Shown one piece after another: positions 1-8,734 of a stretch of DNA of 64,000 nucleotides. Below the pieces are notes generated by a model. That model had not been told where the DNA came from. It worked only from the letters and a program-made list of their open reading frames with translations, and did no database searches. Position numbers and translations under genes: made by a program. This DNA comes from Sporolactobacillus kofuensis (GTDB lineage Bacteria > Bacillota > Bacilli > Bacillales > Sporolactobacillaceae): contig NZ_JBHSTQ010000002.1 in NCBI RefSeq assembly GCF_042660205.1, positions 248,001 to 312,000 of the forward strand, given 5' to 3'. Position 1 is the first letter of the stretch. Each line of letters starts with the position of its first letter.

Positions 1-2
1 GA

Positions 3-164
3 TGCATTGGGTATATGGTATACAAGAAGGGGGCTCACAAGGAGGAATTATTTGGTAGCGTGTCCATGTTCTACATTGGAGAGATTTATCCTCCATTGCA
101 AGCAATTTCTCATCTGTTTGAAGCTATTTCTAAAAAAATATTGATTCCTGTGTTGGTGACTTAA
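3..164 (+). CDS. 3' end of an unrecognised gene, cut by the window edge
   Basis: A frame is open from the left edge to a TAA at 162-164, giving 53 residues that include SVSMFYIGEIYPPLQAISHL. I do not recognise the family. No ribosome binding site or start is visible because the gene would begin outside the window. The following ~190 bases up to the response-regulator remnant hold nothing I can name. The frame could be chance; the lack of any stop over 53 codons in AT-rich DNA is the only support. Confidence 0.3.
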   Translation, partial: CIGYMVYKKGAHKEELFGSVSMFYIGEIYPPLQAISHLFEAISKKILIPVLVT

Positions 165-354
165 TGAAATTGAGGAGTGTTGTCATAACGGTACTGAATC
201 CGTGTGTAGGGTATGGGGATCTTGTATTTTAAAATCAATACGTAATTCCTTTTTCTGGTCATTTCATACTATTTCACCATAAGTATAAGTATCTGTTTAC
301 CTGCAAAGTACGCAGAAGAAAACGAATTGGTCTTTCCCACTTAATCTTGCCTGA

Positions 355-627
355 TCATAGCCAGCCTCTTTCTTTCGCAAGCAATGCTGCTTCTTGCCTC
401 GTGCTCACTTCCATCTTTTGAATTGATGTTGATAGGTAATTGCGCACAGTTCCACGAGAAAGATGGAGCATTTCGGCAATTGTCTGGGTTCTTAATCCGG
501 AAAGTGTCTGCCTTAGAACTTCTTGCTCACTTGCAGTGGGCGGATTTTCCTCACTAAAAAAGAATGATACCGCAAGATCTGGACTGATGTAGCGTTCCCC
601 CTTATTTATTTGGCGAAGATGTACTTG
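355..627 (-). pseudogene. C-terminal remnant of a LuxR/NarL-type response regulator (DesR/YvfU-like)
   Basis: Ninety codons are open between a TAA at 628-630 and the TGA at 355-357. The translation has the linker GERYISPDLA, then a complete LuxR-type helix-turn-helix with TASEQEVLRQ, TIAEMLHLSRGTVRNYLS and a KERGWL end typical of DesR/YvfU-like regulators. The receiver domain with its phospho-accepting Asp is missing and there is no start codon with a binding site. Its upstream edge runs directly into the permease remnant at 602-826, in another frame. I infer one large deletion removed the rest of a permease, a histidine kinase and the receiver domain. Confidence 0.75.
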
Positions 628-826
628 TTAGAGCATACAGAACGACCATATAGCCAATCCAATAAAAAATTGACTCCTTTGTTTCAACCGTATTCAGATG
701 GTGAAACCATTGTCCTCGCATAGAGTAGAGTATAGAAGCAATCGGAACACCTAGGGTAAAAAGAAAGTTAACCTTATAATACATTTTAACGCGCATAAAA
801 TGTTTGATTAGGGGTATTAGATTCAT
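602..826 (-). pseudogene. N-terminal remnant of an ABC-2 type permease
   Basis: This frame starts at an ATG behind a good binding site (GGGAGAGAG, about 6 bases upstream) and encodes 74 residues. The opening MNLIPLIKHFMRVKMYYK followed by two hydrophobic segments is typical of the N-terminus of ABC-2 permeases of the YvfS kind, which are normally 240 residues or more. It stops at a TAA (602-604) just after the sequence becomes response-regulator-like in another frame. In Bacillus such permeases sit next to a DesKR-like two-component system (ATPase-permease-kinase-regulator), which explains the pairing. It is unlikely to make a working transporter. Confidence 0.65.
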
Positions 827-898
827 AAATGTCTCTCTCCCAACTCAACTTATTGAATTCATTCTAAATTGAGCGTGTTCGGGTGGGTAGTCACTGAA

Positions 899-917
899 GT
901 CATCAATTGTTGATGAC
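899..917. repeat. Perfect inverted repeat, operator-like
   Basis: GTCATCAA-TTG-TTGATGAC is an exact 8-3-8 inverted repeat lying 73 bases upstream of the permease remnant start. No T-run follows on either strand, so it is not a terminator. It looks like an operator left behind from the decayed transporter locus; the regulator is unknown. Confidence 0.5.
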
Positions 918-983
918 AACTGTCAGTATTTAAAGCGACCATTAACTAGCTCAATGTCATCTCAAGCTCTACCTGATTTTCTG

Positions 984-1015
984 TACAAAAAAACACGAGC
1001 AATTAGGCTCGTGTT
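984..1015 (-). terminator. Rho-independent terminator of cwlO
   Basis: On the minus strand AACACGAGC-CTAATT-GCTCGTGTT is followed by a run of T. It starts 24 bases after the cwlO stop. Confidence 0.85.
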
Positions 1016-1038
1016 AAATGATCATTTAGTCAAATCAA

Positions 1039-2280
1039 TTAGTTAAGGATTCGCCGAACGACGCCACGGAAATGTGATTTCCAATACGGATTAGACATGC
1101 TGACCACAGCAACACCTGTACTGCTTTGTGAACCAATGAAACGACCACCGCCAAGGTAGATACCAACATGTCCATTTGTTTTGTATGTATCAAAGAACAC
1201 AAGGTCACCAGGGCGTGCAGAACTAAAGCTTACTGCACTACCTTGGCTAACCAAAGCACCAGTGCTTCTTCCTACACCAATTCCGTTTGCCGCAAACGCG
1301 GCATGAACAAAACCAGAGCAGTCAAACTGTCCAGTAGACGGACTGGATGCGCCAAAGACATAGGTTGAACGGCCAATAAATTTATTACCGTAATTAAGGA
1401 TACCTGAGATACCGCCGGATGAAATTGAAGCAGACATGTTCACATCAGGAGATTGGTTCGAATCACTTGAAGAGCTTGATCCATTATCATTTGAAGATTG
1501 GTTACTTGATGCTTGGTCACTTGATCCCCCATTGTCCGATGTACTGCTATCTGGAGTGAAAGCAACCTGCTTAATTGACGCACGTTTGAGATCATTTGAT
1601 GCACTTACCAAAGCTTTTAGTTGATCGGAAATATTGCTTTGCTTACTATCAAGAGCCTGAGCAGCAATTTTTTTCTTCTCTTGAAGAGCAACAACTTCAC
1701 TCAATGTATTCTTTAACTTTTCGAGCCGTGCAACATTAGCTGCTTGCTTGCTTTCGACACTTGTTTTCTTTTGATTTACTGCCATTTGGTCGTTTTTCTG
1801 ATCAGTAATAATCTTCTGATCTTGATTCGTAATGGTCGTCAACGCTAATGTACGGTCTATAAAATCACCAAAGTTTTTAGAACCAAGCAAAACATCTAAA
1901 TAATTAACTGATCCACCATTTTTATAGATGGATACCAAACGGTCATTGAGCAAGGCCTTACGCTTTTCTATTCTTGCTTCAATTTCTTTTACTTCTGCCT
2001 TTAATGCATCAATTTGATCGTTCGTCTTGTTAATTTTCGATTGCCCGTCACTAATTTCGCCGGTTAACTGCAATTGTTTCTTATTCATCGAAGTAAGTTC
2101 ATCTTGAATTGCTTGTTGCCGCTGAGACAATTGAGCTTGAAGTGATTTCTTTGCAGCAGTTTGTTTATTAATACTGCTTAATGATGGTGATGCATATGTA
2201 ACTGAAGGTGCTATGGAAGTGTATGTAAGTCCGAACGTGAGTGCCAGTGTCACAGTAGCATTTTTCTTATTCATTTTCAT
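1039..2280 (-). CDS. cwlO: Secreted D,L-endopeptidase, CwlO-like (coiled coil + NlpC/P60)
   Basis: Encodes a 413-residue peptidoglycan hydrolase that cuts D-Glu to diamino acid bonds in stem peptides during wall elongation. A signal peptide (Lys-rich start, hydrophobic core, cut near ...VTYA-SPS at ~30) is followed by a long coiled coil (~40-245), which in CwlO/PcsB proteins is the site of control by FtsEX. A Ser/Asn/Gln-rich linker (~260-300) leads to NlpC/P60, with catalytic Cys in FDCSGF (~321) and His in GHVGIYLGGG (~371). I chose the ATG at 2280 because GGGGAGG lies 13 bases upstream; an in-frame ATG nine codons earlier has no such site. An extended -10 lies 100 bases upstream and a perfect WalR box lies behind that, as expected for a WalRK target. 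Confidence 0.88.
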   Translation of the reverse strand: MKMNKKNATVTLALTFGLTYTSIAPSVTYASPSLSSINKQTAAKKSLQAQLSQRQQAIQDELTSMNKKQLQLTGEISDGQSKINKTNDQIDALKAEVKEIEARIEKRKALLNDRLVSIYKNGGSVNYLDVLLGSKNFGDFIDRTLALTTITNQDQKIITDQKNDQMAVNQKKTSVESKQAANVARLEKLKNTLSEVVALQEKKKIAAQALDSKQSNISDQLKALVSASNDLKRASIKQVAFTPDSSTSDNGGSSDQASSNQSSNDNGSSSSSDSNQSPDVNMSASISSGGISGILNYGNKFIGRSTYVFGASSPSTGQFDCSGFVHAAFAANGIGVGRSTGALVSQGSAVSFSSARPGDLVFFDTYKTNGHVGIYLGGGRFIGSQSSTGVAVVSMSNPYWKSHFRGVVRRILN

Positions 2281-2382
2281 GATTGGCTGAGTTCCTCCCC
2301 AAAACATTCATTCTCTTTTTATGTAAATTCACTCTTGCACTTTTATACAGGTTAAGTTGTTCTTCTCTTTATCGACTTTTTT

Positions 2383-2391
2383 ATTATAGCA
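2383..2391 (-). promoter_or_regulatory. Extended -10 promoter of cwlO
   Basis: Minus strand reads TGCTATAAT, a perfect TGnTATAAT. The hexamer 17 bases upstream (ATCTGC) is a poor -35, as usual for extended -10 promoters. It implies a leader of about 95 bases. Confidence 0.6.
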
Positions 2392-2486
2392 CCGCGCCTT
2401 TTATAGCAGATATTAAGCTTATATGTCTTGTTGAAACATAAATGTAATATTAGCTCGACTTTCCATGAAAATTATCTGTTTTCTTT

Positions 2487-2503
2487 TGTAATCATTTTGT
2501 AAT
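2487..2503 (+). promoter_or_regulatory. WalR (YycF) binding site
   Basis: TGTAAT-CATTT-TGTAAT matches the WalR direct-repeat consensus TGTWAH-N5-TGTWAH at every position. It lies between divergent cwlO and the DUF1453 gene. CwlO is a known WalR target in B. subtilis, but the repeat points toward the DUF1453 gene, so which side it serves is open. Confidence 0.7.
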
Positions 2504-2614
2504 TTAAATAAATATTTTAGATTATCGCTTAATTTCGCCTAAAAAAGCTTGTAATAGGACAATTCAGATCAGTCATAAAATAACAGATATAGCACATCAA
2601 CAGAGGTGATCCGA

Positions 2615-3118
2615 ATGTTTCTTGTCTTAGGTTCTTTCTTGCTTTTGATTGTTCTTTTCAATCAGTTAAAAGAAAAACCTGTTACCGGCAAACTCTATCG
2701 ACAACCACTTGCGCTGTTATTATTCACAGGTCTTACTCTATCCATGATGCCAGCCCTTCCGTTGATAGATTGGATCATCCTTATCACCACCCTCTGTTTC
2801 TCGTTTGGGCTTGGGCTGTTACAAGGAAGATTTACACCCCTTATCCACCATGACAGTACGTGGTACTTGGCTGGATCGATGATGTCTGTGCTCGTTTGGT
2901 CTCTTTCAATACCTATTCGATACACACTTAATTTCATTTCCATCCATTATCTATTCATGACCCCGTTATTAACAGGAGCTTCCAGTTTTATAATCTATTT
3001 TATTTTCATTGCCGGATTTCTTCTTGGCAGATACAGTATGCTGCTCTTTCGCTACCCCTCATTGATGAAGAATGTCGGCAAAAATGAACAGAAGTTGAAA
3101 CGCCTTCAAATGCGGTGA
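2615..3118 (+). CDS. DUF1453/CcdC-like integral membrane protein
   Basis: A 167-residue protein with about five hydrophobic segments and a basic tail (KNEQKLKRLQMR). The loop LLQGRFTPL followed by a small-polar stretch and another membrane segment resembles the DUF1453/CcdC family, linked in Bacillus to cytochrome c biogenesis gene neighbourhoods but without a proven activity. The ATG at 2615 is preceded by AGAGGTG at 6 bases; the upstream in-frame GTG lies inside that binding site and was not used. It is monocistronic, with its own terminator. Family assignment is by pattern only. Confidence 0.6.
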   Translation: MFLVLGSFLLLIVLFNQLKEKPVTGKLYRQPLALLLFTGLTLSMMPALPLIDWIILITTLCFSFGLGLLQGRFTPLIHHDSTWYLAGSMMSVLVWSLSIPIRYTLNFISIHYLFMTPLLTGASSFIIYFIFIAGFLLGRYSMLLFRYPSLMKNVGKNEQKLKRLQMR

Positions 3119-3141
3119 AAACTTTCTGAAGAATCTCGTGA

Positions 3142-3170
3142 AAAACAGCCTCTTTTTTGGCTGTTTTTTT
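3142..3170 (+). terminator. Rho-independent terminator
   Basis: AAACAGCC-TCTTTTTT-GGCTGTTTTTTT, 24 bases after the DUF1453 gene. Confidence 0.85.
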
Positions 3171-3376
3171 CAATTTAATGAATAATTTTCTTCTCCATTG
3201 AAACAATAATTCAACTTCTTTCCTATATAATACAAAAATCAACACCATAAAAATAAAAACGAGCCTTACTGTACAGCGCCCTTAACTTGACTTTTAGGGG
3301 AAAAGATTTAGAATTATTGAAGGTTTTGATGTCTTTTTTTTTACACACTTTTTACATGACGCTAACATATCGATTA

Positions 3377-3385
3377 TGATATAAT
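3377..3385 (+). promoter_or_regulatory. Extended -10 promoter of ltaS
   Basis: TGATATAAT is a perfect extended -10, 88 bases before the ltaS start. A second candidate lies upstream (TTGACT, 16 bases, TAGAAT near 3288-3315). Together they account for the gene-free stretch 3171-3472. Confidence 0.55.
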
Positions 3386-3472
3386 TTAGCCTTATTCTAA
3401 GGATATCTATTTCTGAATTTTTTCTAAACCTTATACGATCAATTTTCGTTTGATTCCGGGAGGTTAATACAA

Positions 3473-5461
3473 TTGAAACAACTTTTTACTGTGGGGCATC
3501 GCTTTGTGAACAAGAAATATGCGTTATTTTTGCTCACAGTCATTTTGTTCTGGCTGAAAACATACGTGATCTATCTCACTCAGTTTAATCTTGGTGTAAA
3601 TGATCACATGCAACAATTTCTTCTATTCATGAACCCACTCAGTTCTTCTCTTTTATTTCTTGGGATTGCGATCATCTTTAAAGGAAAATTACAACAATCA
3701 TTAATGGTATTAATCAGTTTCATCCTTTCATTTTGGTTGTATGCAAATATTGTTTACTACAGATTTTTCAATGATTTTATTACGTTCTCAACAATGACTC
3801 AGTCAACAGGAAATGCAGGCGATTTGGGTGGAAGCGTACTTTCACTTATGAAACCTTATGATCTTCTGTTTTTTACAGATACGATCATTATTGCTGCTCT
3901 TATTGTTTTCAAAGTTGTCAAGCCTACAACAGAGCGGTGGAACATTCGCACTATTTTTACTGTCTTTGTTTCTGCTGTGATGGTCTTCATTATTAATTTA
4001 AGTTTAGCTGAGACAGATCGTCCGGAATTACTAAGCAGGACCTTTGACCGAAACTATATTGTCAAATATTTAGGTGCATATAACTTTGCAATCTATGATG
4101 CCATCCAAAATGCACGTTCGAATGCTCAGCGCGCAATGGCTGATAGTAGCGACATTAATGATATTCAAAATTTTACAAAGTCGAATTTTGCTAAGCCGAA
4201 TTCAAACTATTATGCAAAGGGCAAAGGGATGAATGTGATCTATATCTCACTTGAGTCTCTGCAAAGCTTCATTATTAATTACAAAATGCCTGATGGAACA
4301 GAAGTGACACCGTTTCTAAATAAATTGACAACAGGAAAAGATAATACGACTTATTTTAAAAATTTCTTTCACCAGACCGGATCGGGTAAGACGTCTGATG
4401 CTGAATTTATGATGGAAAATTCATTATTTCCGCTTTCTCAGGGTCCTGTTTTTCAAATGAAAGGGTTTAACACATATCAGGCTGCTCCAGCAATTATGAA
4501 CCAACGCGGTTATGAGACAGCTGCTTTTCATGGCAATGTAAAATCCTTCTGGAATCGAGATCAAATGTATAAATCACTTGGCTATGAACGGTTTTTCGAT
4601 GCTAAGTACTATGACATGAGTGCCAAAAACACGAAGAATTACGGCATGAAAGATAAGCCATTCCTGAAGGAAACGATGCCTTATCTAAGCAACTTAAAGC
4701 AACCCTTTTACAGCAAGTTGATTCTATTATCGAACCATTTTCCTTTTGGAATGGATAAAGAAGATACCAATTTCCAACCGGGTGATTTTGGTGACAGTGT
4801 TGTCAATAACTATTTTCAATCTGCCAATTATATGGATCAAGCCATTGAACAATTTTTTACAGATCTGAAAAAAGCAGGCCTCTTTGATAAAACGATTATT
4901 ATTATGTACGGTGATCATTACGGATTATCCGAAAATCATAACGATGCGATGGCAAAAGTACTTGGAAAAGATCAAATTACACCTTTCGAGAACGCACAGC
5001 TCCAACGTGTACCGTTGTTCATTCATATACCAAAGGTTGCCGGCGGAACCGTATCAACTTACGGCGGTGAAGTCGATGTTCGTCCAACTTTAATGAGCTT
5101 ACTCGGTATCAACACCAAGAATTACATTCAATTCGGGACAGATTTATTCTCGAAGCAGCATAGACAAATTATTCCATTCCGTAATGGTGATGTGATAACG
5201 AATAAATACTCAATTGTCGGTGGTGTCGTTTATGATAATAACACCGGTAATAAGACTTCTGCATCACTCGGAAAGCCTTATGAGCGTCTTGCAAAGAAAG
5301 AGCTCGATTACTCAGATAAAGTCATTTTGGGCGATTTACTTCGCTTTTACCAACCAAAGGGCTTTGTACCACCGGATATTTCAAAGATTAATTACAATAC
5401 AGATCAGAAAATCCAACCCGATTCTAATTATGGTAAACCTGAAGAAAATCATAAGAAATAA
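3473..5461 (+). CDS. ltaS: Lipoteichoic acid synthase (LtaS family)
   Basis: Encodes a 662-residue membrane enzyme that polymerises glycerol phosphate from phosphatidylglycerol outside the cell to build lipoteichoic acid. Five N-terminal membrane segments (~15-200) precede an extracellular sulfatase/alkaline-phosphatase-fold domain (~250-600). The catalytic Thr lies in the conserved GKTSDAEF motif (~305), with metal-binding motifs NVIYISLESLQS, AAFHGN and YGDHYGLSENHN. The start is a TTG with GGGAGG eight bases upstream. Length matches LtaS (about 650). B. subtilis has several paralogues (LtaS, YfnI, YqgS, YvgJ) that I cannot separate here, so the symbol stands for the family. Confidence 0.88.
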   Translation: MKQLFTVGHRFVNKKYALFLLTVILFWLKTYVIYLTQFNLGVNDHMQQFLLFMNPLSSSLLFLGIAIIFKGKLQQSLMVLISFILSFWLYANIVYYRFFNDFITFSTMTQSTGNAGDLGGSVLSLMKPYDLLFFTDTIIIAALIVFKVVKPTTERWNIRTIFTVFVSAVMVFIINLSLAETDRPELLSRTFDRNYIVKYLGAYNFAIYDAIQNARSNAQRAMADSSDINDIQNFTKSNFAKPNSNYYAKGKGMNVIYISLESLQSFIINYKMPDGTEVTPFLNKLTTGKDNTTYFKNFFHQTGSGKTSDAEFMMENSLFPLSQGPVFQMKGFNTYQAAPAIMNQRGYETAAFHGNVKSFWNRDQMYKSLGYERFFDAKYYDMSAKNTKNYGMKDKPFLKETMPYLSNLKQPFYSKLILLSNHFPFGMDKEDTNFQPGDFGDSVVNNYFQSANYMDQAIEQFFTDLKKAGLFDKTIIIMYGDHYGLSENHNDAMAKVLGKDQITPFENAQLQRVPLFIHIPKVAGGTVSTYGGEVDVRPTLMSLLGINTKNYIQFGTDLFSKQHRQIIPFRNGDVITNKYSIVGGVVYDNNTGNKTSASLGKPYERLAKKELDYSDKVILGDLLRFYQPKGFVPPDISKINYNTDQKIQPDSNYGKPEENHKK

Positions 5462-5494
5462 CAAAGAGTCCCTTCAGGGGACTCTTTGTTTGTA
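5461..5494 (+). terminator. Rho-independent terminator of ltaS
   Basis: A 12-bp stem ACAAAGAGTCCC / GGGACTCTTTGT with a short loop, then TTTGT, overlapping the ltaS stop codon. Confidence 0.85.
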
Positions 5495-5602
5495 GGGATC
5501 TTCCTTTGGAGTATCTAGAAGAATGATCCCTATTTTACTAGCAACAGTTGCATAATCAGAAGCAACTTGGCTATGATAGTGATAGAAAGAGAGGTTATTG
5601 AT

Positions 5603-6295
5603 TTGCAGACGGTCAAACGGTTGCTTGTAATGAGTGATATACATGGACAAATTGATGCGTTTAACGCACTTTTAGATAAAGTGAAGTATAAGATGGAAGA
5701 AGATCTTCTTTTTTTATTAGGCGATTATGTAGATCGCGGTCAAAATCCGAGATCCTGTATACAAAAAGCAAGGGAATTAGAGGCACAAGGTGCTATCCCG
5801 CTAAAGGGAAATCATGAAGATATGATGGAAAAGGCACTTGCCGGTGAAAACTTACAAGCTCTTTCACATTGGGCTTCAAATGGTGGCACTCAAACACTCG
5901 CAAGCTACGGTTTATTGTTTGAAGATATCTATCATTCCATTCGGGATGGATCTTTATCTCTTCCTGATCAACTTCTCGACGATTTGCAATGGATTCAGAA
6001 ACTCAACGTCTATGCGGAAACCGAACATTATTTTTTTGTGCATGCGGGTGTTGATCCTCAAAAAGCGATTAATGAAACGGATGACCAGACTTTTCTATGG
6101 ATTCGTTCGCCATTTTTTGACGGCTATCACGGGGATAAGACTGTGATCTTCGGCCATACACCAACAATGAATTTACACGATACAAATGATGTTTACTTTG
6201 GCACCAATAACATTATTGGCATAGATGGTGGTTGCGTCTTTGGCGGACAACTGAATTGTTTGGAATTGCCCTCAAAAGTAATATATTCTGTATGA
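5603..6295 (+). CDS. Calcineurin-type metallophosphoesterase (ApaH/PrpE-like)
   Basis: A 230-residue soluble phosphoesterase of the serine/threonine phosphatase superfamily. The metal-binding signature is complete: SDIHGQ near the start, GDYVDRGQN (~45), GNHED (~80), then FVHAGVDP (~145) and FGHTPT (~185). These motifs are shared with PrpE and bacteriophage-lambda-type phosphatases, so the substrate could be a phosphoprotein or a dinucleotide such as Ap4A. I chose the TTG at 5603 because AGAGAGG precedes it at about 7 bases and the protein then starts close to the first motif; an upstream ATG lacks a site. A second relative lies at 35806 (PrpE). Confidence 0.8.
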   Translation: MQTVKRLLVMSDIHGQIDAFNALLDKVKYKMEEDLLFLLGDYVDRGQNPRSCIQKARELEAQGAIPLKGNHEDMMEKALAGENLQALSHWASNGGTQTLASYGLLFEDIYHSIRDGSLSLPDQLLDDLQWIQKLNVYAETEHYFFVHAGVDPQKAINETDDQTFLWIRSPFFDGYHGDKTVIFGHTPTMNLHDTNDVYFGTNNIIGIDGGCVFGGQLNCLELPSKVIYSV

Positions 6296-6460
6296 AAGAA
6301 CAAGCAAATAGACTCTCATTCAAGCGGCGTCCCGCCCCAATCAGCGGGTCATGTATCTTTTTAGAAGAACTCGGGTTTCGCCGAGCCTTTGCAACAGCGA
6401 AGGCGACATTACCTTACTAATTTCCGTAAATTTTTTCAGATTTTATACTTTACTGCTGTA

Positions 6461-6503
6461 TAAAAAAGCTCTTCACTCGAAAAGAAGAATCGAGTGAAGA
6501 GCT
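6461..6503 (-). terminator. Rho-independent terminator of the YtxH-like gene
   Basis: A 13-bp stem AGCTCTTCACTCG / CGAGTGAAGAGCT followed on the minus strand by TTTTTTATAC. Confidence 0.85.
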
Positions 6504-6533
6504 GTTTCCTTTATAAACGATCGTTTTAAAGTT

Positions 6534-6773
6534 TTATCGATAGGGCTCATTATCTTTATTTAATAAATTCGTTGTTACCTGTTTAACTTTCTCTACTCCG
6601 TTATCCATAATATCTTTAACAGAAAGATCTTTGCGAATTTCTTCGCCTTTTTTCGGTGCAAAAAGCAAGGCAATTGATGCACCAATGACACCACCGACAA
6701 TTCCGCCAATAAACAATTCTTTAGTGCTTACTCCAGAGCAAGAACATGAACAATTTTCATTTTTCGCGCCCAT
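6534..6773 (-). CDS. YtxH-like small membrane protein
   Basis: A 79-residue protein with a Cys/Ser-rich head (NCSCSCSG), one glycine-rich membrane segment (GGIVGGVIGASIALLFAP) and a basic tail starting KKGEEIRKDL. The glycine zipper ending in LFAPKKGEEIR is the hallmark of the YtxH/GvpP family, often annotated as general stress proteins of unknown function. AAGGAGG lies seven bases before the ATG. The head with three cysteines is unusual for the family. It has its own terminator and stands alone between convergent and tyrS transcription. Confidence 0.7.
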   Translation of the reverse strand: MGAKNENCSCSCSGVSTKELFIGGIVGGVIGASIALLFAPKKGEEIRKDLSVKDIMDNGVEKVKQVTTNLLNKDNEPYR

Positions 6774-6949
6774 TTAGCAACCTCCTTAACGGCATAATCT
6801 GATCTCTCATTGTAATCTTGGTCATCAGAATAAAACGATCCTGAATCACTCAATTTAAGTATACCACTTGACATGACATAACTGCTTTATTTTCAGATGT
6901 TAATTTGCACAAAGGATTTCTAACTCATTCATCATATGGTAAACCGCGA

Positions 6950-8200
6950 TTAAAATTGGATTAAAGTATACTTCTTCTTCCCGCGTCGAACAATAATATA
7001 CGCATCATCAATTCGATCTTTCTCCGTGAGGACATCATTCAAATCCGTACGACGCTCACCATTAATGTAGATCGCACCATTTGCTATATCTTCCCGAGCT
7101 TGCCGTTTTGAGGAATCAACTCCTGCATCAACAAGAAGATCAAGCAATTTCACTGAATCTTTTGTCTGTGCTTTAAAAGTTGGTACGTCTTTAAATCCTT
7201 GACGAATTTCTGCACCACTGAGTTCAGCAACATTTCCACTGAATAGCGCTTGTGAAATATGTTCAGCCTGCTTCAAAGCTTCTTCGCCATGTACGAGAAT
7301 TGTCATTTCACGAGCCAATGCCTTTTGCGCTTTTCGTTCCTCAGGGTGCGCTGCAACGTCTTTGGCAAGTGCTTCGATTTCATCCTTCGATAAAAAGGTG
7401 AAATATTTAAGGAAGTTTACAACATCATCGTCCGATGCATTGAACCAAAACTGGTACCATACATAAGGCGTTGTTCGTTCGGGATCAAGCCAAATGGCTC
7501 CCCCCATAGATTTTCCAAATTTTGTTCCATCACTCTTCGTAATCAAAGGGAAGGTCATTGCAAATGCCTGGTCTTCATGACCACGCTTGCGAATCAATTC
7601 CAACCCTGCTGTGATATTTCCCCATTGGTCGCTCCCTCCAACCTGCATCCTGCACCCTTTCTTTTCGTACAGATTCAGATAATCAAAAGACTGCAGAAGC
7701 ATGTATGAGAATTCAGTGAACGAGATCCCTGCTTCAAGCCTGGTCTGAACAGAGTCTTTGGATAGCATGTAGTTCAGTGTGAAGTGTTTGCCAACGTCTC
7801 GAAGGAACTCAATGGTCGATAGTGAATCCAACCATTCGGCATTATTCACAAATGTTGCCTTTCCATTATCGAAGTGAAGAAAACGATCCAGTTGGTTCTT
7901 CAAACTTTCAGCATAGCTAGCGACGATTTCCTTGGTATTCAATTGTCGTTCGGTTGAACGTCCGCTAGGATCTCCAATCATGCCGGTGCCGCCGCCAACG
8001 ACAGCAATAGGATGATGCCCCGCTTTCTGCAAACGCATCATGATCACAATAACAAGCAAATTTCCTGCGTGTAGACTGTTTGCGGTTGGGTCAAATCCAC
8101 AATAGAATGTCATCGGCTTCTTCAACGCTTCACGGAGCGCTTCTTCATCAGATACCTGATTAATTAGGCCTCTGTATTTCAAATCATCAAGAATATCCAT
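6950..8200 (-). CDS. tyrS: Tyrosyl-tRNA synthetase
   Basis: A 416-residue class I aminoacyl-tRNA synthetase that charges tRNA-Tyr in the cytoplasm. The HIGH-type motif is SLHAGN (~45), the tyrosine pocket includes QSFDYLNLYEKKGCRMQVGGSDQW (only key residues matter: YLNLY and QVGGSDQW), and the KMSKS loop reads KFGKS (~230). A C-terminal S4 RNA-binding domain (~350-410) ends the protein. The ATG at 8200 has AAGGTGAG seven bases upstream; the earlier GTG lies within that site. Expression is controlled by the T-box leader immediately upstream, whose specifier is a tyrosine codon. Confidence 0.96.
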   Translation of the reverse strand: MDILDDLKYRGLINQVSDEEALREALKKPMTFYCGFDPTANSLHAGNLLVIVIMMRLQKAGHHPIAVVGGGTGMIGDPSGRSTERQLNTKEIVASYAESLKNQLDRFLHFDNGKATFVNNAEWLDSLSTIEFLRDVGKHFTLNYMLSKDSVQTRLEAGISFTEFSYMLLQSFDYLNLYEKKGCRMQVGGSDQWGNITAGLELIRKRGHEDQAFAMTFPLITKSDGTKFGKSMGGAIWLDPERTTPYVWYQFWFNASDDDVVNFLKYFTFLSKDEIEALAKDVAAHPEERKAQKALAREMTILVHGEEALKQAEHISQALFSGNVAELSGAEIRQGFKDVPTFKAQTKDSVKLLDLLVDAGVDSSKRQAREDIANGAIYINGERRTDLNDVLTEKDRIDDAYIIVRRGKKKYTLIQF

Positions 8201-8276
8201 CTGTAAACTCACCTTCCAGGCTTTTTATTTAGTCATGATGTAAAACACGCAATAACAATGGTTGATTTATACCAAT

Positions 8277-8500
8277 AGAAAAAGCGCTCCAAAAAAGGAG
8301 CGCTTATCGCACGGTACCATCCTCATTAACTGTAAAATAACAGTCACTTAATTGAACATTAACGGTTGCAGCCGTCCTTCGCTACTGACCTTCACGAAAG
8401 ATGCTCGGAGAGGTAATTCGCTACATCGACTGCTGCAAGGCTTTCACCAACCGCCTGCTCTCTAAGAAGCATATTCGACTGCTACTTAATCTCGTCATCG
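8277..8500 (-). promoter_or_regulatory. Tyrosine T-box riboswitch
   Basis: On the minus strand the leader has AGAGAGC and GGTTGGTGAAAGCC of Stem I, then GAATTACC with the specifier TAC (8413-8415), a Tyr codon. The T-box proper AGGATGGTACCGTGCG follows, then an intrinsic terminator (AGCGCTCC-TTTTTT-GGAGCGCT plus T-run, 8277-8304) that competes with the antiterminator. Uncharged tRNA-Tyr should allow read-through into tyrS. Confidence 0.93.
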
Positions 8501-8524
8501 CTTTATCGATATTATTGTAAAGTT

Positions 8525-8553
8525 ATTTTGCCACTTTTTCAGACAACTGTCAA
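8525..8553 (-). promoter_or_regulatory. Promoter of the tyrS leader
   Basis: TTGACA, 17 bases, CAAAAT on the minus strand, some 25 bases upstream of the T-box. The consensus -35 is perfect. Confidence 0.7.
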
Positions 8554-8734
8554 ATCAGTAAAGCTGAGCAAATACCGCCTGCTAATGCTCGTATCTTCGT
8601 TCAATGATCGCCAGAAATCAGATACCTCCTTATGTTTATTAAAAATTGGCTTGCAAAGCCTCTGTTGCAGATGGCGTTAACGTCATGCTTAGATTAACTT
8701 CTGCAAATCTATTAAGATTTTTTTATGCTTAGTG

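Noticed and set aside
6296..6460. A hairpin CTCGG-GTTTCG-CCGAG near 6370 after the metallophosphatase
   Set aside because: The stem is short and not followed by a T-run, so I could not support a terminator; the stretch has no other clear feature.
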